DNA of 64,000 nucleotides from the NCBI RefSeq assembly GCF_009939005.1, contig NZ_JAACJS010000015.1, forward strand, positions 498,325 to 562,324. The letters are read 5' to 3'. The position numbers and the translations under genes were made by a program. Positions 7,889 to 16,649 of this stretch are shown here, in pieces; positions within the stretch are counted from its first letter, which is position 1; every line of letters starts with the position of its first letter. The stretch comes from Sediminibacterium roseum (GTDB lineage Bacteria > Bacteroidota > Bacteroidia > Chitinophagales > Chitinophagaceae). The notes beneath the pieces were generated by a model, which searched no databases, was not told where the DNA came from, and saw nothing but the letters and a program-made list of their open reading frames with translations.

Positions 7889-8189
7889 TATTGTGTTTTC
7901 ACAATTATCCCAAGATGATAAGTCAACGCTAGTACGCCATCCACTACTGATGTAATCAATTGTTAATCAATAAAACATTTATAGACTATTTTCTTCTACT
8001 GTATTCTAAAATTCGGTCTACTTCCGCCTCCAGGCCGCAAACCAAAGTCAAATCATCAATAAAGTGTCGCGAAAAAAATCCATCAGCCTCAACGGAAAGT
8101 TAAGGAAAGGTTAAGAGCCTTTCCTTTTTTTATTGTATACTTGTCCATTTGTTGCCGGTTATTCGACACACCCCTTAAAATAAAATATA
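7889..8189. other. Intergenic stretch ahead of the 233-aa gene
   Basis: Divergent gap between the winged-helix gene and the GTG-started gene at 8190. It holds the first copy of a terminator-bearing repeat (8048-8131). I see no gene in it. Confidence 0.5.
8048..8131 (+). repeat. Terminator-bearing imperfect repeat, copy 1
   Basis: Shares the blocks GCGAAAAAAATCCA, CCTCAAC and GTTAAGGAAAGGTTAA-AGCC with the copy at 9688-9767. It ends in a hairpin (AAGGAAAGG 8102-8110, loop 8111-8117, CCTTTCCTT 8118-8126) followed by T residues, a factor-independent terminator for + strand transcription. No upstream + strand gene is visible, so it may mark the end of a lost gene or be a mobile module. Confidence 0.55.
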
Positions 8190-8891
8190 GTGCGGCAAAT
8201 TTTCACCTTAACCATCGCTCTATTTTGCCTGACAAATAGCATTGCTCAAAAGTCAGCAGTTACTTCAAAAATTCTTACATCCAAAGAGATAAGAGAGGTT
8301 TTCAATGAGACCATTCTCAAGACACTCAATATAACTTTTCCAATTTTCCGGATTTACAAATACACAGATAAAAGCGGGGAATATTACTGCATTTTAGCAG
8401 AAAGTACGGACCAAATAACTAATGAAAAAGACACACTTCATCACAAGATTAAATCAGTAAACGTTAAGCCCGTTAGTGGATCCTTCACCAAGACATGGGA
8501 AATAAATGACAACGTTATTAAAAACGACAATGATGAAAATTCAATTAGGTTTTGGACAAAATATATTGACTTTAGAGATTATGACGGTGATGGTTTAGTT
8601 GACCCTATCATTATTTATGGCACTCTGGCTGCGAATGGCTATGATGACGGGCGAATAAAATTCATCATTTATTATAGAGGAGAAAAAATTGCTATCAGGC
8701 ATCAAAATGGCGTCCTTGATTTTGAACGAGAAACGCAAGTTGATAAAGCTTTTTATGAACTGCCGCAATCCTTGCAGATAAATGTCAAGCAAAAAATGGA
8801 GTTAATGATGAAAAATGAGCATGCGATTTTTCCGGCGGGGTGGCAGATAGCAATGAAAAATAAAAAGACGATATTCAACGAGAGACGATAA
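8190..8891 (+). CDS. Exported protein of unknown function (233 aa)
   Basis: GTG start at 8190. The first ~19 residues (RQIFTLTIALFCLTNSIAQ) form a signal peptide with likely cleavage after A-Q, so the protein is periplasmic or surface-exposed. Residues around 130-145 read DFRDYDGDGLVDPIIIYG, a D-x-D-x-D-G loop followed by a strand, of the calcium-binding or repeat-like type seen in Bacteroidota exported proteins. An earlier YYCILAES segment also looks family-like. I cannot name the family with confidence. It stands alone, followed by a hairpin terminator at 9085-9112. Confidence 0.7.
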   Translation: MRQIFTLTIALFCLTNSIAQKSAVTSKILTSKEIREVFNETILKTLNITFPIFRIYKYTDKSGEYYCILAESTDQITNEKDTLHHKIKSVNVKPVSGSFTKTWEINDNVIKNDNDENSIRFWTKYIDFRDYDGDGLVDPIIIYGTLAANGYDDGRIKFIIYYRGEKIAIRHQNGVLDFERETQVDKAFYELPQSLQINVKQKMELMMKNEHAIFPAGWQIAMKNKKTIFNERR

Positions 8892-9084
8892 CAGTCGTCA
8901 GACTGAAACTTTCAACGAATCCTTTCTTTCGGGAACACCTCAGAAGCGCTTGCATAATAATTAGGCAAGCAAATATTTGTATCACTGTTTTACCATTAAC
9001 AAAATTTAGATACAAATCTCAGCCAACCGAGCTAAGTCCGCTAGAAAATTTTTCGAAAACCATCCACTTCGGGCAACGGAAGTA

Positions 9085-9116
9085 AACCCTGAAATACCAA
9101 TATTTCGGGGTTTTTT
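9085..9116 (+). terminator. Factor-independent terminator
   Basis: AACCCTGAAATA / TATTTCGGGGTT form a 12-bp stem (one G-T pair) with a CCAA loop and a following T-run. It comes ~190 nt after the 233-aa gene. The bases just before it (CATCCACTTCGGGCAACGGAAGT) resemble the terminator-bearing repeats at 8048 and 9688. Confidence 0.7.
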
Positions 9117-9171
9117 ATTTGTTCTTATGAACTATTGGGTATTTTGAATCTACTATCTAATGCACGTTCAC

Positions 9172-9648
9172 ATGAAAAAACTATTACTCGTTTCAGCCCT
9201 TTTCTTCTCATTCTCATGTAAAGATCGCGAGGACAATCAAAGGAAGGAAGCAGCTAATTGGGAAACGATTCAGATTATTACCCGTACTCAGAAAATCATC
9301 ATTTACAATTATCTCGATACTGCAACTTTTGAACAAAAAATATACAAAAAAGACACTACCAAATTCCCTGGTGCTTATGAGCTAAAAGGAGTTGAAAGCA
9401 AAAACTTTAATTTATCACGATTAGAACGAGATTCATTAAGAATTTATACGTACGATATCATCACGAATCCGCATTTCACCGACAAAAACGCAAGTGATTA
9501 TGCAGGTTATGTTTTAATAAAATTGACAGATAGAAATACAACACTAATGTGTGAATACAAATCTGTGGGTGAATGGTCAGAAGTTTCTGACCTCACTAAA
9601 AAAATATATAGTTTACTTAAAGCTAAAATACCAATTGCATCACAATAA
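9172..9648 (+). CDS. Small lipoprotein of unknown function (158 aa)
   Basis: Start chosen at the ATG at 9172 (MKKLLLVSALFF), not the upstream ATG at 9160, because it gives a normal lipoprotein signal. The lipobox ends F-S-C near residue 16, so the protein should be lipid-anchored. The rest is an uncharacterised ~140-residue domain rich in Thr, Asp and Lys with alternating strands. No motif that I recognise. Single gene between two terminator-bearing repeats. Confidence 0.7.
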   Translation: MKKLLLVSALFFSFSCKDREDNQRKEAANWETIQIITRTQKIIIYNYLDTATFEQKIYKKDTTKFPGAYELKGVESKNFNLSRLERDSLRIYTYDIITNPHFTDKNASDYAGYVLIKLTDRNTTLMCEYKSVGEWSEVSDLTKKIYSLLKAKIPIASQ

Positions 9649-9687
9649 ATTTAGTTCTCACGACCAACCATCATATCGGCTAAAATG

Positions 9688-9767
9688 GCGAGGTCATCCA
9701 CAAAATGGCGCGAAAAAAATCCACTTCCCTCAACGTTAAGGAAAGGTTAATAGCCTTTCCTTTTTTA
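9688..9767 (+). repeat. Terminator-bearing imperfect repeat, copy 2
   Basis: Second copy of the element at 8048-8131, lying ~40 nt after the lipoprotein stop. The hairpin AAGGAAAGG (9738-9746), loop TTAATAG, CCTTTCCTT (9754-9762) and T-run make a terminator for the lipoprotein gene. The similarity to copy 1 extends ~45 bp upstream of the hairpin, more than a terminator needs. Confidence 0.6.
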
Positions 9768-9874
9768 TTTAGATCTTCATGGACTGAGACGACAATATTT
9801 CAGGAGGTTTTTGCCTCTACATTACACGATTATTTCAGCTGAACTTTAGCCTTATTCACCAAAAAAAGACAATA

Positions 9875-10093
9875 ATGAAAAATCGGATGAAAAAAATTCT
9901 GATTGCAGTTGCAGTACCATTGTTGGGAATCGTCTGCTACAATTCAATGGCCCAGGTTCCAGGTCCTGAACATTGCCCTGAATTTTGTGAGGCAAGTACC
10001 AGGTACAACTGCATCGTGTTTAACACGCAAACGAATGCTCAGTATGTATGCCCCCTTCAGCAAGTGAAAGGCACACCGCCTCCGGTTGACTAG
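9875..10093 (+). CDS. Small secreted four-cysteine peptide (72 aa)
   Basis: A signal peptide spans residues ~1-26 (hydrophobic core ILIAVAVPLLGIV, then NSMA-Q). The mature peptide of ~46 residues holds four cysteines (34, 38, 46, 59) and a Pro/Gly-rich start and end. An in-frame ATG at 9887 is an alternative start. Size, export signal and position just before a 6-bladed-propeller gene recall the NVEALA-type small peptides that accompany such propellers in Bacteroidota, but the NVEALA motif itself is absent. A hairpin follows at ~10120-10150. A disulfide-stabilised secreted peptide is the best description; function unknown. Confidence 0.6.
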   Translation: MKNRMKKILIAVAVPLLGIVCYNSMAQVPGPEHCPEFCEASTRYNCIVFNTQTNAQYVCPLQQVKGTPPPVD

Positions 10094-10119
10094 GTCTTCG
10101 TATAAGTTTTTAAAACAGG

Positions 10120-10158
10120 GGGTGTATGAAAATTTACATCCCTTGTTCTCATTTTTTT
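10120..10158 (+). terminator. Probable terminator after the small peptide gene
   Basis: An imperfect hairpin between GGGGGTGTA and TTACATCCC with a short A/T loop is followed within 10 nt by a run of T. Moderate confidence because of mismatches. Confidence 0.45.
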
Positions 10159-10479
10159 TAATCTACCCAGCAGCTGTCCAGCCCCCCCCTTCATAATATT
10201 TTACCCGCAAAACCAACAAGCAAATTGTGCAAAATGCTTGCAGCATTGAAAGGCACCATCAACGCCTAAACCATCTGACGGGAAACTGCCTCTCGTTTTG
10301 AATAATTGAAATATGAGCACTTATCATAATACAACATGTCGCGTTCCTGACACCGGACCTGGCTATATTTGTTCTGTTACAAAACCGGGAAAGGGAATAA
10401 GTTGATGACCACCGTTATTTCTTGCGAATACCCAAAAATTAAGCCGGGAACCGATTACAAAAAAGGTAAATTTAACCCT
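10159..10479. other. Intergenic stretch before the first propeller gene
   Basis: About 320 bp with no convincing gene. The propeller frame stays open upstream to 10369, but the upstream codons give no signal peptide, so this part is taken as non-coding leader/promoter. Confidence 0.4.
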
Positions 10480-11580
10480 ATGAAAACGGGATTCTCGAGA
10501 TTTCTACTTCTGGTGATTTTTGTTGGTTCATTGACTAGCACTCAAGCCCAAACATTAAAGCCGCAAAGACTCCGATCTGAGTTTGTAAAACTTGTTGAAG
10601 TCAAAAGGCCGGTTTCTGTAAATGTGATACCTGATTTTAACTTACTTATCATCGGCGATGGAGCGGCGGGTTTAGGCGCTCCGCTCTATTATGCATATAC
10701 CCTCGACTCAATTAAATTTATAAAATCCTTTTTAACGCTTGGCGTTTCTGAAGGGCAGGTTGCCGGGGCCAGCGATATTCAATATTTCGAAGGTGATCGA
10801 TATGCTCACATTTTTGATTTTAATCTGCAAAGGTTTTGTGAATTATCCCTTGATTCAATTGCAAAACCGAAAGCGAAGGTCAGTATACTGAAGTATTTTG
10901 GCAGGGATGCTTCCATATTATTTAAACGACCGAAGAACTTTTCGGAGTTCACATTTACTTACCCAATACTGCTGCCAAGGGAGAAAAAAATTATCGATAT
11001 TGATAACAACCTTTCCGTAGGGTTACGATTTTCAAACTACTTCCCGGAGCTCGCCAAACCGGTAACCCACATGCTAAAATTGTATGCTACTGATGGGAAA
11101 TTTCTATCAAGCGTTGGAAAATTACCGGACACGCTCAATGGCACTTCTAACCCGGACCTGCCTCCGCTCTTTGGCGGGTGGCTGAATGCTAATGAAAAAG
11201 GGGACCGAGTAATATTCCAATCTCACCAGGCAAATCTTATCTCACTTTATAAAACTGACGGTGAATTGGTGGCCATGTTCAAAGGAAATCCAGAAACGGC
11301 AAACGCTACTTTATCAACGGCTGAGATGTTTCCCACGAGTGGGGAATCTTATTCAAGAATGACAAAAATGTACGGGAAGAGTATTTTTGCCATCCATAGT
11401 AGCCCTAAAAAATTCGAACAGGAAGAAAAAGGGTTTGTAAACTTATATCGCTTCAATCAACTTCTCGTACCAAAGGAGCTTTTGTTTATCAAAGGCGGTC
11501 AAATATCCTTCGACGTAAATCCAGCCAACGGTAAAATTTATGCCCTGGATAGAGAGGGGTTATATATCAATTGGAAATAG
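10480..11580 (+). CDS. Exported 6-bladed beta-propeller protein (BF3164/TolB-like), copy 1
   Basis: Start moved from the first frame ATG (10369) to 10480, giving MKTGFSRFLLLVIFVGSLTSTQAQ, a clear signal peptide, and a 366-aa product close to the 369-aa paralogue at 12017. Repeated strand patterns with YTLDS, DIQYFEGDRYAHIFDF-type segments and a closing FDVNPANGKIYALDREG match the BF3164-type TolB-like propeller lipoproteins. This copy has no lipobox cysteine, so it is probably soluble in the periplasm or secreted. It sits after the small Cys peptide and faces the related minus-strand cluster; the two propeller genes may be an inverted duplication. Confidence 0.75.
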   Translation: MKTGFSRFLLLVIFVGSLTSTQAQTLKPQRLRSEFVKLVEVKRPVSVNVIPDFNLLIIGDGAAGLGAPLYYAYTLDSIKFIKSFLTLGVSEGQVAGASDIQYFEGDRYAHIFDFNLQRFCELSLDSIAKPKAKVSILKYFGRDASILFKRPKNFSEFTFTYPILLPREKKIIDIDNNLSVGLRFSNYFPELAKPVTHMLKLYATDGKFLSSVGKLPDTLNGTSNPDLPPLFGGWLNANEKGDRVIFQSHQANLISLYKTDGELVAMFKGNPETANATLSTAEMFPTSGESYSRMTKMYGKSIFAIHSSPKKFEQEEKGFVNLYRFNQLLVPKELLFIKGGQISFDVNPANGKIYALDREGLYINWK

Positions 11581-11588
11581 TCACGACT

Positions 11589-12014
11589 TCAATACGGTTC
11601 TTGCCTTTCTATGGTATGATCCCGATTCACATGCGTTACTATATTTAGCTTGAATACCGTACCGAAATAACCAAGCTCATCCACTATAAAGCATGATTTG
11701 ATTTCTGCGGACTCCATATTTAGACGGAATACGTGTTCATTTTTGGTTAATGCAATCAATACGATGGCACCCTGCAGCGTATCTGTGTGTTTTAATTCAA
11801 GTTCCTTTGCTTTTCCAATGCACATCGAACAATCCCCATCCAGGTAGTATATCTTAACGTATTTTCCGTCAACGCCTGGACAGTTCTTTTTTATTTTCGC
11901 TATTGCCGTGGCATCGAGCATCTGCTTTGATGTTTTTTCTTCTTTCGGATGGCAGGCCGAGGAAAGCGCCATCATCATAGCCAAAACATATAAAAACGAT
12001 TTACACTTTTGCAT
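11589..12014 (-). CDS. CxxC lipoprotein, thioredoxin-like
   Basis: Start chosen at 12014 (MQKCKSFLYVLAMMMALSSAC), giving a lipobox with C21; the longer frame would overlap the upstream gene. Mature protein ~120 aa with DGDCSMCIGKAKE (C62-x-x-C65) after a beta strand, the shape of a thioredoxin-like active site, and a later FIVDELG strand. Such small CxxC lipoproteins often accompany 6-bladed-propeller genes in Bacteroidota. It starts 2 nt after the propeller stop codon and is the last gene of a minus-strand operon. Possible role: reduction or formation of disulfides in exported partners, such as the four-cysteine peptide at 9875 (inference). Confidence 0.65.
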   Translation of the reverse strand: MQKCKSFLYVLAMMMALSSACHPKEEKTSKQMLDATAIAKIKKNCPGVDGKYVKIYYLDGDCSMCIGKAKELELKHTDTLQGAIVLIALTKNEHVFRLNMESAEIKSCFIVDELGYFGTVFKLNIVTHVNRDHTIERQEPY

Positions 12015-12016
12015 TT

Positions 12017-13126
12017 TTAAAATTTGAAGGTTACAATATGTGGCCGGTTTTCGGTAGACAGACCGTACACTGTACGTGTCTTCCAATCTACATCAAAGTC
12101 AAATATCTTTTTATCAAACCGGTAGATAGTAAGGGGTTTCAATTTGTGTGAGAATTCGAACATTTCATTGGAATGTTCATCCCTTTTACTGATTAGTTTT
12201 CCATTGTACAGTACCAGGAGACTATTTGCTCCCATTAAGGCGCTCGACAGGTAAGTAGACCGACTCGATTTGCCGGGCATAAAAATATTACCCCCGTTCG
12301 CATTTCTTTTTTCGTATCCTGGTTTCAACAGATCAGGACCCTGTTTCGCCATGATCAATTTTCCGGAAGTGTCGTACACCGCAATGACATCGGTGCTGAA
12401 ATACGTGTAAATCAGTCGGTCTGAGGCATCAGAAATACTTACATTTCCAAAAAATATTTCACGATAAGCATAGTGGGGAAATGAATCGGAATACGCGGGG
12501 TACGAGCCTTTTCCAAACTTATATTTATATGTGCTGTCATAAAAATCAAGCACGTGTAATGGCTCCCGAGGTAAATTCGACGCTACGCTGACTATGTTTC
12601 TGTCATGGCCAAAGACCACCGGATTCATTAATTGACGGGTATAGATACTGGGTTTAAATTTATTTATTTTTTCTCCCAACATTCCTGCTGCAATTCCCCG
12701 GGATTTATTACGCAGGGAATCTATTGAATAATAGAAAAAATTCTGCAGAACGTGGTCAAACACATACACTCTTCTTTCCTGCGCATTGTATTGAAGCGAC
12801 ATGGGAGCCAACTGTTCTCCCGGCCCTACCCCATCCTTTATAAATGGCTGAATCATTTTGAACGAATCCAGCGTATAGGCTGAAGCAAAATAACCTCGTC
12901 CCTGGCTTTCTAAAATCAGAATCAAATTTTCCTTTGGAATTACCTTAATCCTGATTGGACGAAATACGCCCGGCAGGTCCATTTCTACGCCTTCAAGGTT
13001 TTTATTATTAGCAAAATCTTCCCTTGAAAAAGTGTCAAAGTTTCCTGCAGGATGTTTTGATGAACAATGAACAAATAACGCACAAGATAAAAGGCAGGCA
13101 AACAAATAAGATGGCTTCATAGGCAA
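12017..13126 (-). CDS. 6-bladed beta-propeller lipoprotein (BF3164/TolB-like), copy 2
   Basis: 369 aa; M3 (13120) is an equally good start. The signal ends in LFVHC, a lipobox, so the protein is lipid-anchored. FASAYTLDSFKMIQPFIKDG matches YAYTLDSIKFIKSFLTLG of copy 1 at 10480, and both end with FDVDW/FDVNP-type closing blades, so they are paralogues. The gene lies 47 nt after the TonB-type barrel gene and 2 nt before the CxxC lipoprotein, in a probable five-gene operon. Likely a surface or periplasmic partner of the barrel; ligand unknown. Confidence 0.78.
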   Translation of the reverse strand: MPMKPSYLFACLLSCALFVHCSSKHPAGNFDTFSREDFANNKNLEGVEMDLPGVFRPIRIKVIPKENLILILESQGRGYFASAYTLDSFKMIQPFIKDGVGPGEQLAPMSLQYNAQERRVYVFDHVLQNFFYYSIDSLRNKSRGIAAGMLGEKINKFKPSIYTRQLMNPVVFGHDRNIVSVASNLPREPLHVLDFYDSTYKYKFGKGSYPAYSDSFPHYAYREIFFGNVSISDASDRLIYTYFSTDVIAVYDTSGKLIMAKQGPDLLKPGYEKRNANGGNIFMPGKSSRSTYLSSALMGANSLLVLYNGKLISKRDEHSNEMFEFSHKLKPLTIYRFDKKIFDFDVDWKTRTVYGLSTENRPHIVTFKF

Positions 13127-13173
13127 ATGAAAAGGAATATTGATTCAGAAGTTAGAGGTAAAACCTCCTGCTT

Positions 13174-15840
13174 TTAAAATCGGTAATTGATTTTTATAAA
13201 AAAATTTCTGGGTCGTATCAGGTACACGGATTCGCTGTAAAAATTAGAACTGGTGCTTATGTTTTGGTATCCGGTCCTGTTTAAAATATTGAATACGCCA
13301 AGCTGGAGATCGTACCTAACTTTGGCAGGCTTGTATTCACAGGTAAAATCCATAAACGAGGCTGTATTATTATTGATGATTCCGGGTCGTGAATTTTTAT
13401 AAAACTCAGCTGCCACCATCATATTTACAGCCTTGTTCAAAGGAATTGTGAAATCAATCTTGTTGAGTAAGTTGGACGATCGTTGCGAAATCTGATTGCC
13501 ACTGGTCCCAACTGGTGTATTTACAAACATGTTTAAGTTCAAACTATAGTTGACGAATAAGAATGAAAGTGGCTTAACAGAAAATTTGCAGTTCGTGGTC
13601 CAGGAACTGTTCAGGTACTTCAGTAAAAAACCATTTTGGAACTGTAGGAACTCGTTTAAAGACATCGTTTGGCTGAGCGCAAAATTTGACCGTATAACAG
13701 GAACATATTTTGACACCCGTAACCCAAGATTGAACCCATCTGTTGTATTGTCGAAACGATAGTTAACGATGGTTGTGGCAATTGGAGATACCGCATACAA
13801 AGGAATTGTGTTATTGTTGGTTCGATAGTATCCCATTGAGACTGTCGCAAATAGAAAATCAGGTACATCATTCAGTTCGTAGGATAGCAAAACGCTGGAG
13901 ATTTTTGATACGGGTAATATTCCAACCTTCGAATTAAAGGTTCGGTAACCATTCAAAATGTATCCCCGGTAAATATCAAACTGGTTTCCGATAGTTCGCC
14001 GAACTGAGGAACTTAGTTGTATGAACCCCTGCTTTCCAATCCGGGATTTTATCTTAAACGAGGGCTGGAAAAAAAGATAGCTATTGTGCTCACTAAATCC
14101 CGTATCCCGGTAAGTGATGAACATTTTTTCAACCGGCAACGCAAATTCGTATTGTACCAGATCCGAATTCCTGCTGAAAACAGCTTCTGCAAAAACGCTT
14201 GTTTTATAAAAATTCAGATGATTTCTGAAAGTGTCGGCGATCGAGGTTTTTACTCCGCTTAGTTCTGTTTGGAGATCGCTTACAATTTGCTGTGATTGCC
14301 AGTCCACACCAACTTTATACGATTGCCTGATCTTGGTCAAGTATTTTATTGACGCATAGTTTCGAGACGTAAATCCAGCGTTTCTTGCAGATTCTGCCAG
14401 GGCATCGTAGGGATGACCGTTATTAAGAAGCGATGAATATAATCCTGGCGTTAGCTGGCTGAGCTGGGGACTGGTTCTGTAGAACAAATAAGAATACAGT
14501 TCCAGGATCAATTTTGGCGAAAGGACCTTGAGAAACCTGGATGAATTAAAAATATCAGTTTTCCGGCTCCGGAGTTTCTCCTGAAAATGCCCGGAAGTTG
14601 ATGTTGTTACATCGCTTGCGGCATCGGACACCTGGGTTTCCAGTCCTGACGTATTATTGAAATATATTTTCTTTTTATTAAGGGAAACAGTTATGCTGGG
14701 GCGTATATAGGTTTCAGAAAATTTTGTAAAGAAACTTTCATTATAACGGATGGTGTCGGTGGGAAGGAAAACCAATTGCCTGTTACTGTATTCATTTACA
14801 ATGTTTCCTTTGAAAATGCTGCCATTAAACCGGATTTCGAGTTGCTGGTTGGTTTTACTGAATAAATTAATGTCTTCCAGAAAATCATCATTCAATAACA
14901 CCCGACTGGATGCCAACGGTGCCTGTACAATCTCATTTTTGAGCAACTGTCTGTCGTCACGGGCATTAGCCTCGGATTGAAAATGTGGGATGATATCCTC
15001 CCTGATATTACGACCCGCATTCGAATATTTCAGAGCGTTGAGTATTTTGAAAGACTTTTTAAAAGACATTGTGTTGAATGTTGCATCGCGTAACCCTGGC
15101 TCGCCTATCGAAGCACTCGCATCGAACAAAAATTTCATTCTTGCTTTGCTTTTTAGCACGATATTCAGACCGGCAGTCTCTGTCAGTTCAATGTCTCTGA
15201 GCGTTTGTATGGGCTGGTGGTTCTGAAGAACCTCAATCGATGCAACCATGTCATTCGCCAGGCTTTTGGTGAGCGTGTTGTATTTACCATCTACCAGGTT
15301 GTCTCCATCTACGTACAGGGAATTTATTGACTTACCTTGGAATTTTATCTCACCGTTATCCGACACTTCCAAACCGGGCATTTTTTTTAAGACATCAAGT
15401 ATGGTGCGGTCTTGTGGATGACTGAACGAATCTACATTGTATTTAATGGTATCTCCTTTAGACCTTACTATGCCCTTTCCAGATGTAACTACCACTTCCT
15501 TCAACAGCGCGGCGCTTGGCAGGAGTTCAAAATCTACCGTGCGAATGTTTGAATCAAGGTAAATCAGCATTTTCTGATAGCCGTTGGCGTTTACTGCTAC
15601 GAACAGGCTGTCTCCCTTCTTCCAATCGGGTACTTTAATGGAATAGTACCCTAAACTATCTGTAATAGAATATGCCAAAGTCAATTCCTGTATATTTAAA
15701 ACTGAAACGGCGATGGAAGAAAGTTTTTTACCTGAGATATCGGCTACCTGTCCCTTGACAATAATCTGAGAAAACCCTGCATGTATACAACCAAAGAAAG
15801 CAACTAAAAGAATAGCAGCTTTTAGGTATTTATTGGTCAT
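13174..15840 (-). CDS. Carboxypeptidase-regulatory / TonB-dependent receptor-type outer-membrane barrel
   Basis: 888 aa. Signal peptide of ~24 residues, then a carboxypeptidase-D regulatory-like domain (25-110: VKGQVADISGKKLSSIAVSV). Next comes a plug with KEVVVTSGKGIV, a TILDVLKKMPGLEV segment, YVDGDNLV and IEVLQNHQPIQTLRD, then a long beta barrel ending in an aromatic residue (IKINYRF). This is the protein that usually sits next to GLPGLI proteins in Bacteroidota, and here it overlaps the GLPGLI gene by 11 nt. The substrate is unknown; no classical TonB box is obvious to me. Confidence 0.85.
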   Translation of the reverse strand: MTNKYLKAAILLVAFFGCIHAGFSQIIVKGQVADISGKKLSSIAVSVLNIQELTLAYSITDSLGYYSIKVPDWKKGDSLFVAVNANGYQKMLIYLDSNIRTVDFELLPSAALLKEVVVTSGKGIVRSKGDTIKYNVDSFSHPQDRTILDVLKKMPGLEVSDNGEIKFQGKSINSLYVDGDNLVDGKYNTLTKSLANDMVASIEVLQNHQPIQTLRDIELTETAGLNIVLKSKARMKFLFDASASIGEPGLRDATFNTMSFKKSFKILNALKYSNAGRNIREDIIPHFQSEANARDDRQLLKNEIVQAPLASSRVLLNDDFLEDINLFSKTNQQLEIRFNGSIFKGNIVNEYSNRQLVFLPTDTIRYNESFFTKFSETYIRPSITVSLNKKKIYFNNTSGLETQVSDAASDVTTSTSGHFQEKLRSRKTDIFNSSRFLKVLSPKLILELYSYLFYRTSPQLSQLTPGLYSSLLNNGHPYDALAESARNAGFTSRNYASIKYLTKIRQSYKVGVDWQSQQIVSDLQTELSGVKTSIADTFRNHLNFYKTSVFAEAVFSRNSDLVQYEFALPVEKMFITYRDTGFSEHNSYLFFQPSFKIKSRIGKQGFIQLSSSVRRTIGNQFDIYRGYILNGYRTFNSKVGILPVSKISSVLLSYELNDVPDFLFATVSMGYYRTNNNTIPLYAVSPIATTIVNYRFDNTTDGFNLGLRVSKYVPVIRSNFALSQTMSLNEFLQFQNGFLLKYLNSSWTTNCKFSVKPLSFLFVNYSLNLNMFVNTPVGTSGNQISQRSSNLLNKIDFTIPLNKAVNMMVAAEFYKNSRPGIINNNTASFMDFTCEYKPAKVRYDLQLGVFNILNRTGYQNISTSSNFYSESVYLIRPRNFFIKINYRF

Positions 15841-16648
15841 TCTTCTCTATTGGATTATTAATTTTTCTTGGTTTGGGCATCGTTGGCAAAGAACCGCCTA
15901 TGGGCACAGATATGGCCACCAGGTTGCCAGTACCCCCGCCGGAATTATTCAGCGCGGCAGGATCGTTATCAATCGCCGTCATTATCTTTCGGTACCGTTC
16001 GGCACTTATCCTAATGCCTTTTCTATTTTCTGACAACCCTTCCATGCCCTCTGACGCGGTATAAAAAGATACGAAATTAAATAAGACCTCTTTTTTTTCG
16101 TCTCCAATCTCAAGTATCAACCCTGGTAGTCCCCCGAATTTCCAGGGTCCGGTACGGTAAGGCAATTTATTAGTGAACCATGCCTCGTAATTGCGGCCCT
16201 TGAACCGTGTCGTAGCTTTTTGACACAGATAGCCACCCAGGTTTTTTGTTTCCAGTGTAATTTTCCACTCAGGCAGAGGAAGTTCCTCCGACACCACGTA
16301 TTCCACTTTTCCCAGCACCAGTTCGGTAAACATGGAATGTTTGTCGATACTTTTATAGATGGAAGCTTTGTTCTGATCGGTAAAGGCGGAAAGGGGAATC
16401 CCGCTGGATGTAGTACCAGGTGCCGGAGCTCTACCGATTTTTTTTATACCAATCGCATACTTATCGTACCAACTGGATTGTTTGCCAGCAAGCAATAGAA
16501 AGTTATCAATGTAGGGGTTACCAGGCTGCGTGGAATCAATGATATGCGTCAACTTATATTCTACAATAATTACTATAGGGTCTTTGGTTTGAGCGCACAG
16601 AAAACCGCAAAGAGTCAAGGCAATTAAAAGCGAAAAGGAAATTTTCAT
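15830..16648 (-). CDS. GLPGLI family protein
   Basis: 272 aa with a ~19-residue signal peptide (ISFSLLIALTLCGFLCAQ). The defining motif appears as KFGGLPGLILEIGD around residues 168-181, after the AWFTN-x-LPYRTGPW segment typical of the family. GLPGLI proteins are exported, of unknown biochemical role, and nearly always lie beside a TonB-receptor-like barrel, as here. The start lies 1 nt after the response-regulator stop codon and the end overlaps the barrel start. Confidence 0.92.
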   Translation of the reverse strand: MKISFSLLIALTLCGFLCAQTKDPIVIIVEYKLTHIIDSTQPGNPYIDNFLLLAGKQSSWYDKYAIGIKKIGRAPAPGTTSSGIPLSAFTDQNKASIYKSIDKHSMFTELVLGKVEYVVSEELPLPEWKITLETKNLGGYLCQKATTRFKGRNYEAWFTNKLPYRTGPWKFGGLPGLILEIGDEKKEVLFNFVSFYTASEGMEGLSENRKGIRISAERYRKIMTAIDNDPAALNNSGGGTGNLVAISVPIGGSLPTMPKPRKINNPIEKNDQ

Positions 16649-16649
16649 T

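Noticed and set aside
8048..9767. CCTCAAC/GTTAAGG in the repeats looked like integron attC core sites
   Set aside because: No integrase, no imperfect-palindrome body of attC size, and the symmetric part is fully explained by a terminator hairpin.
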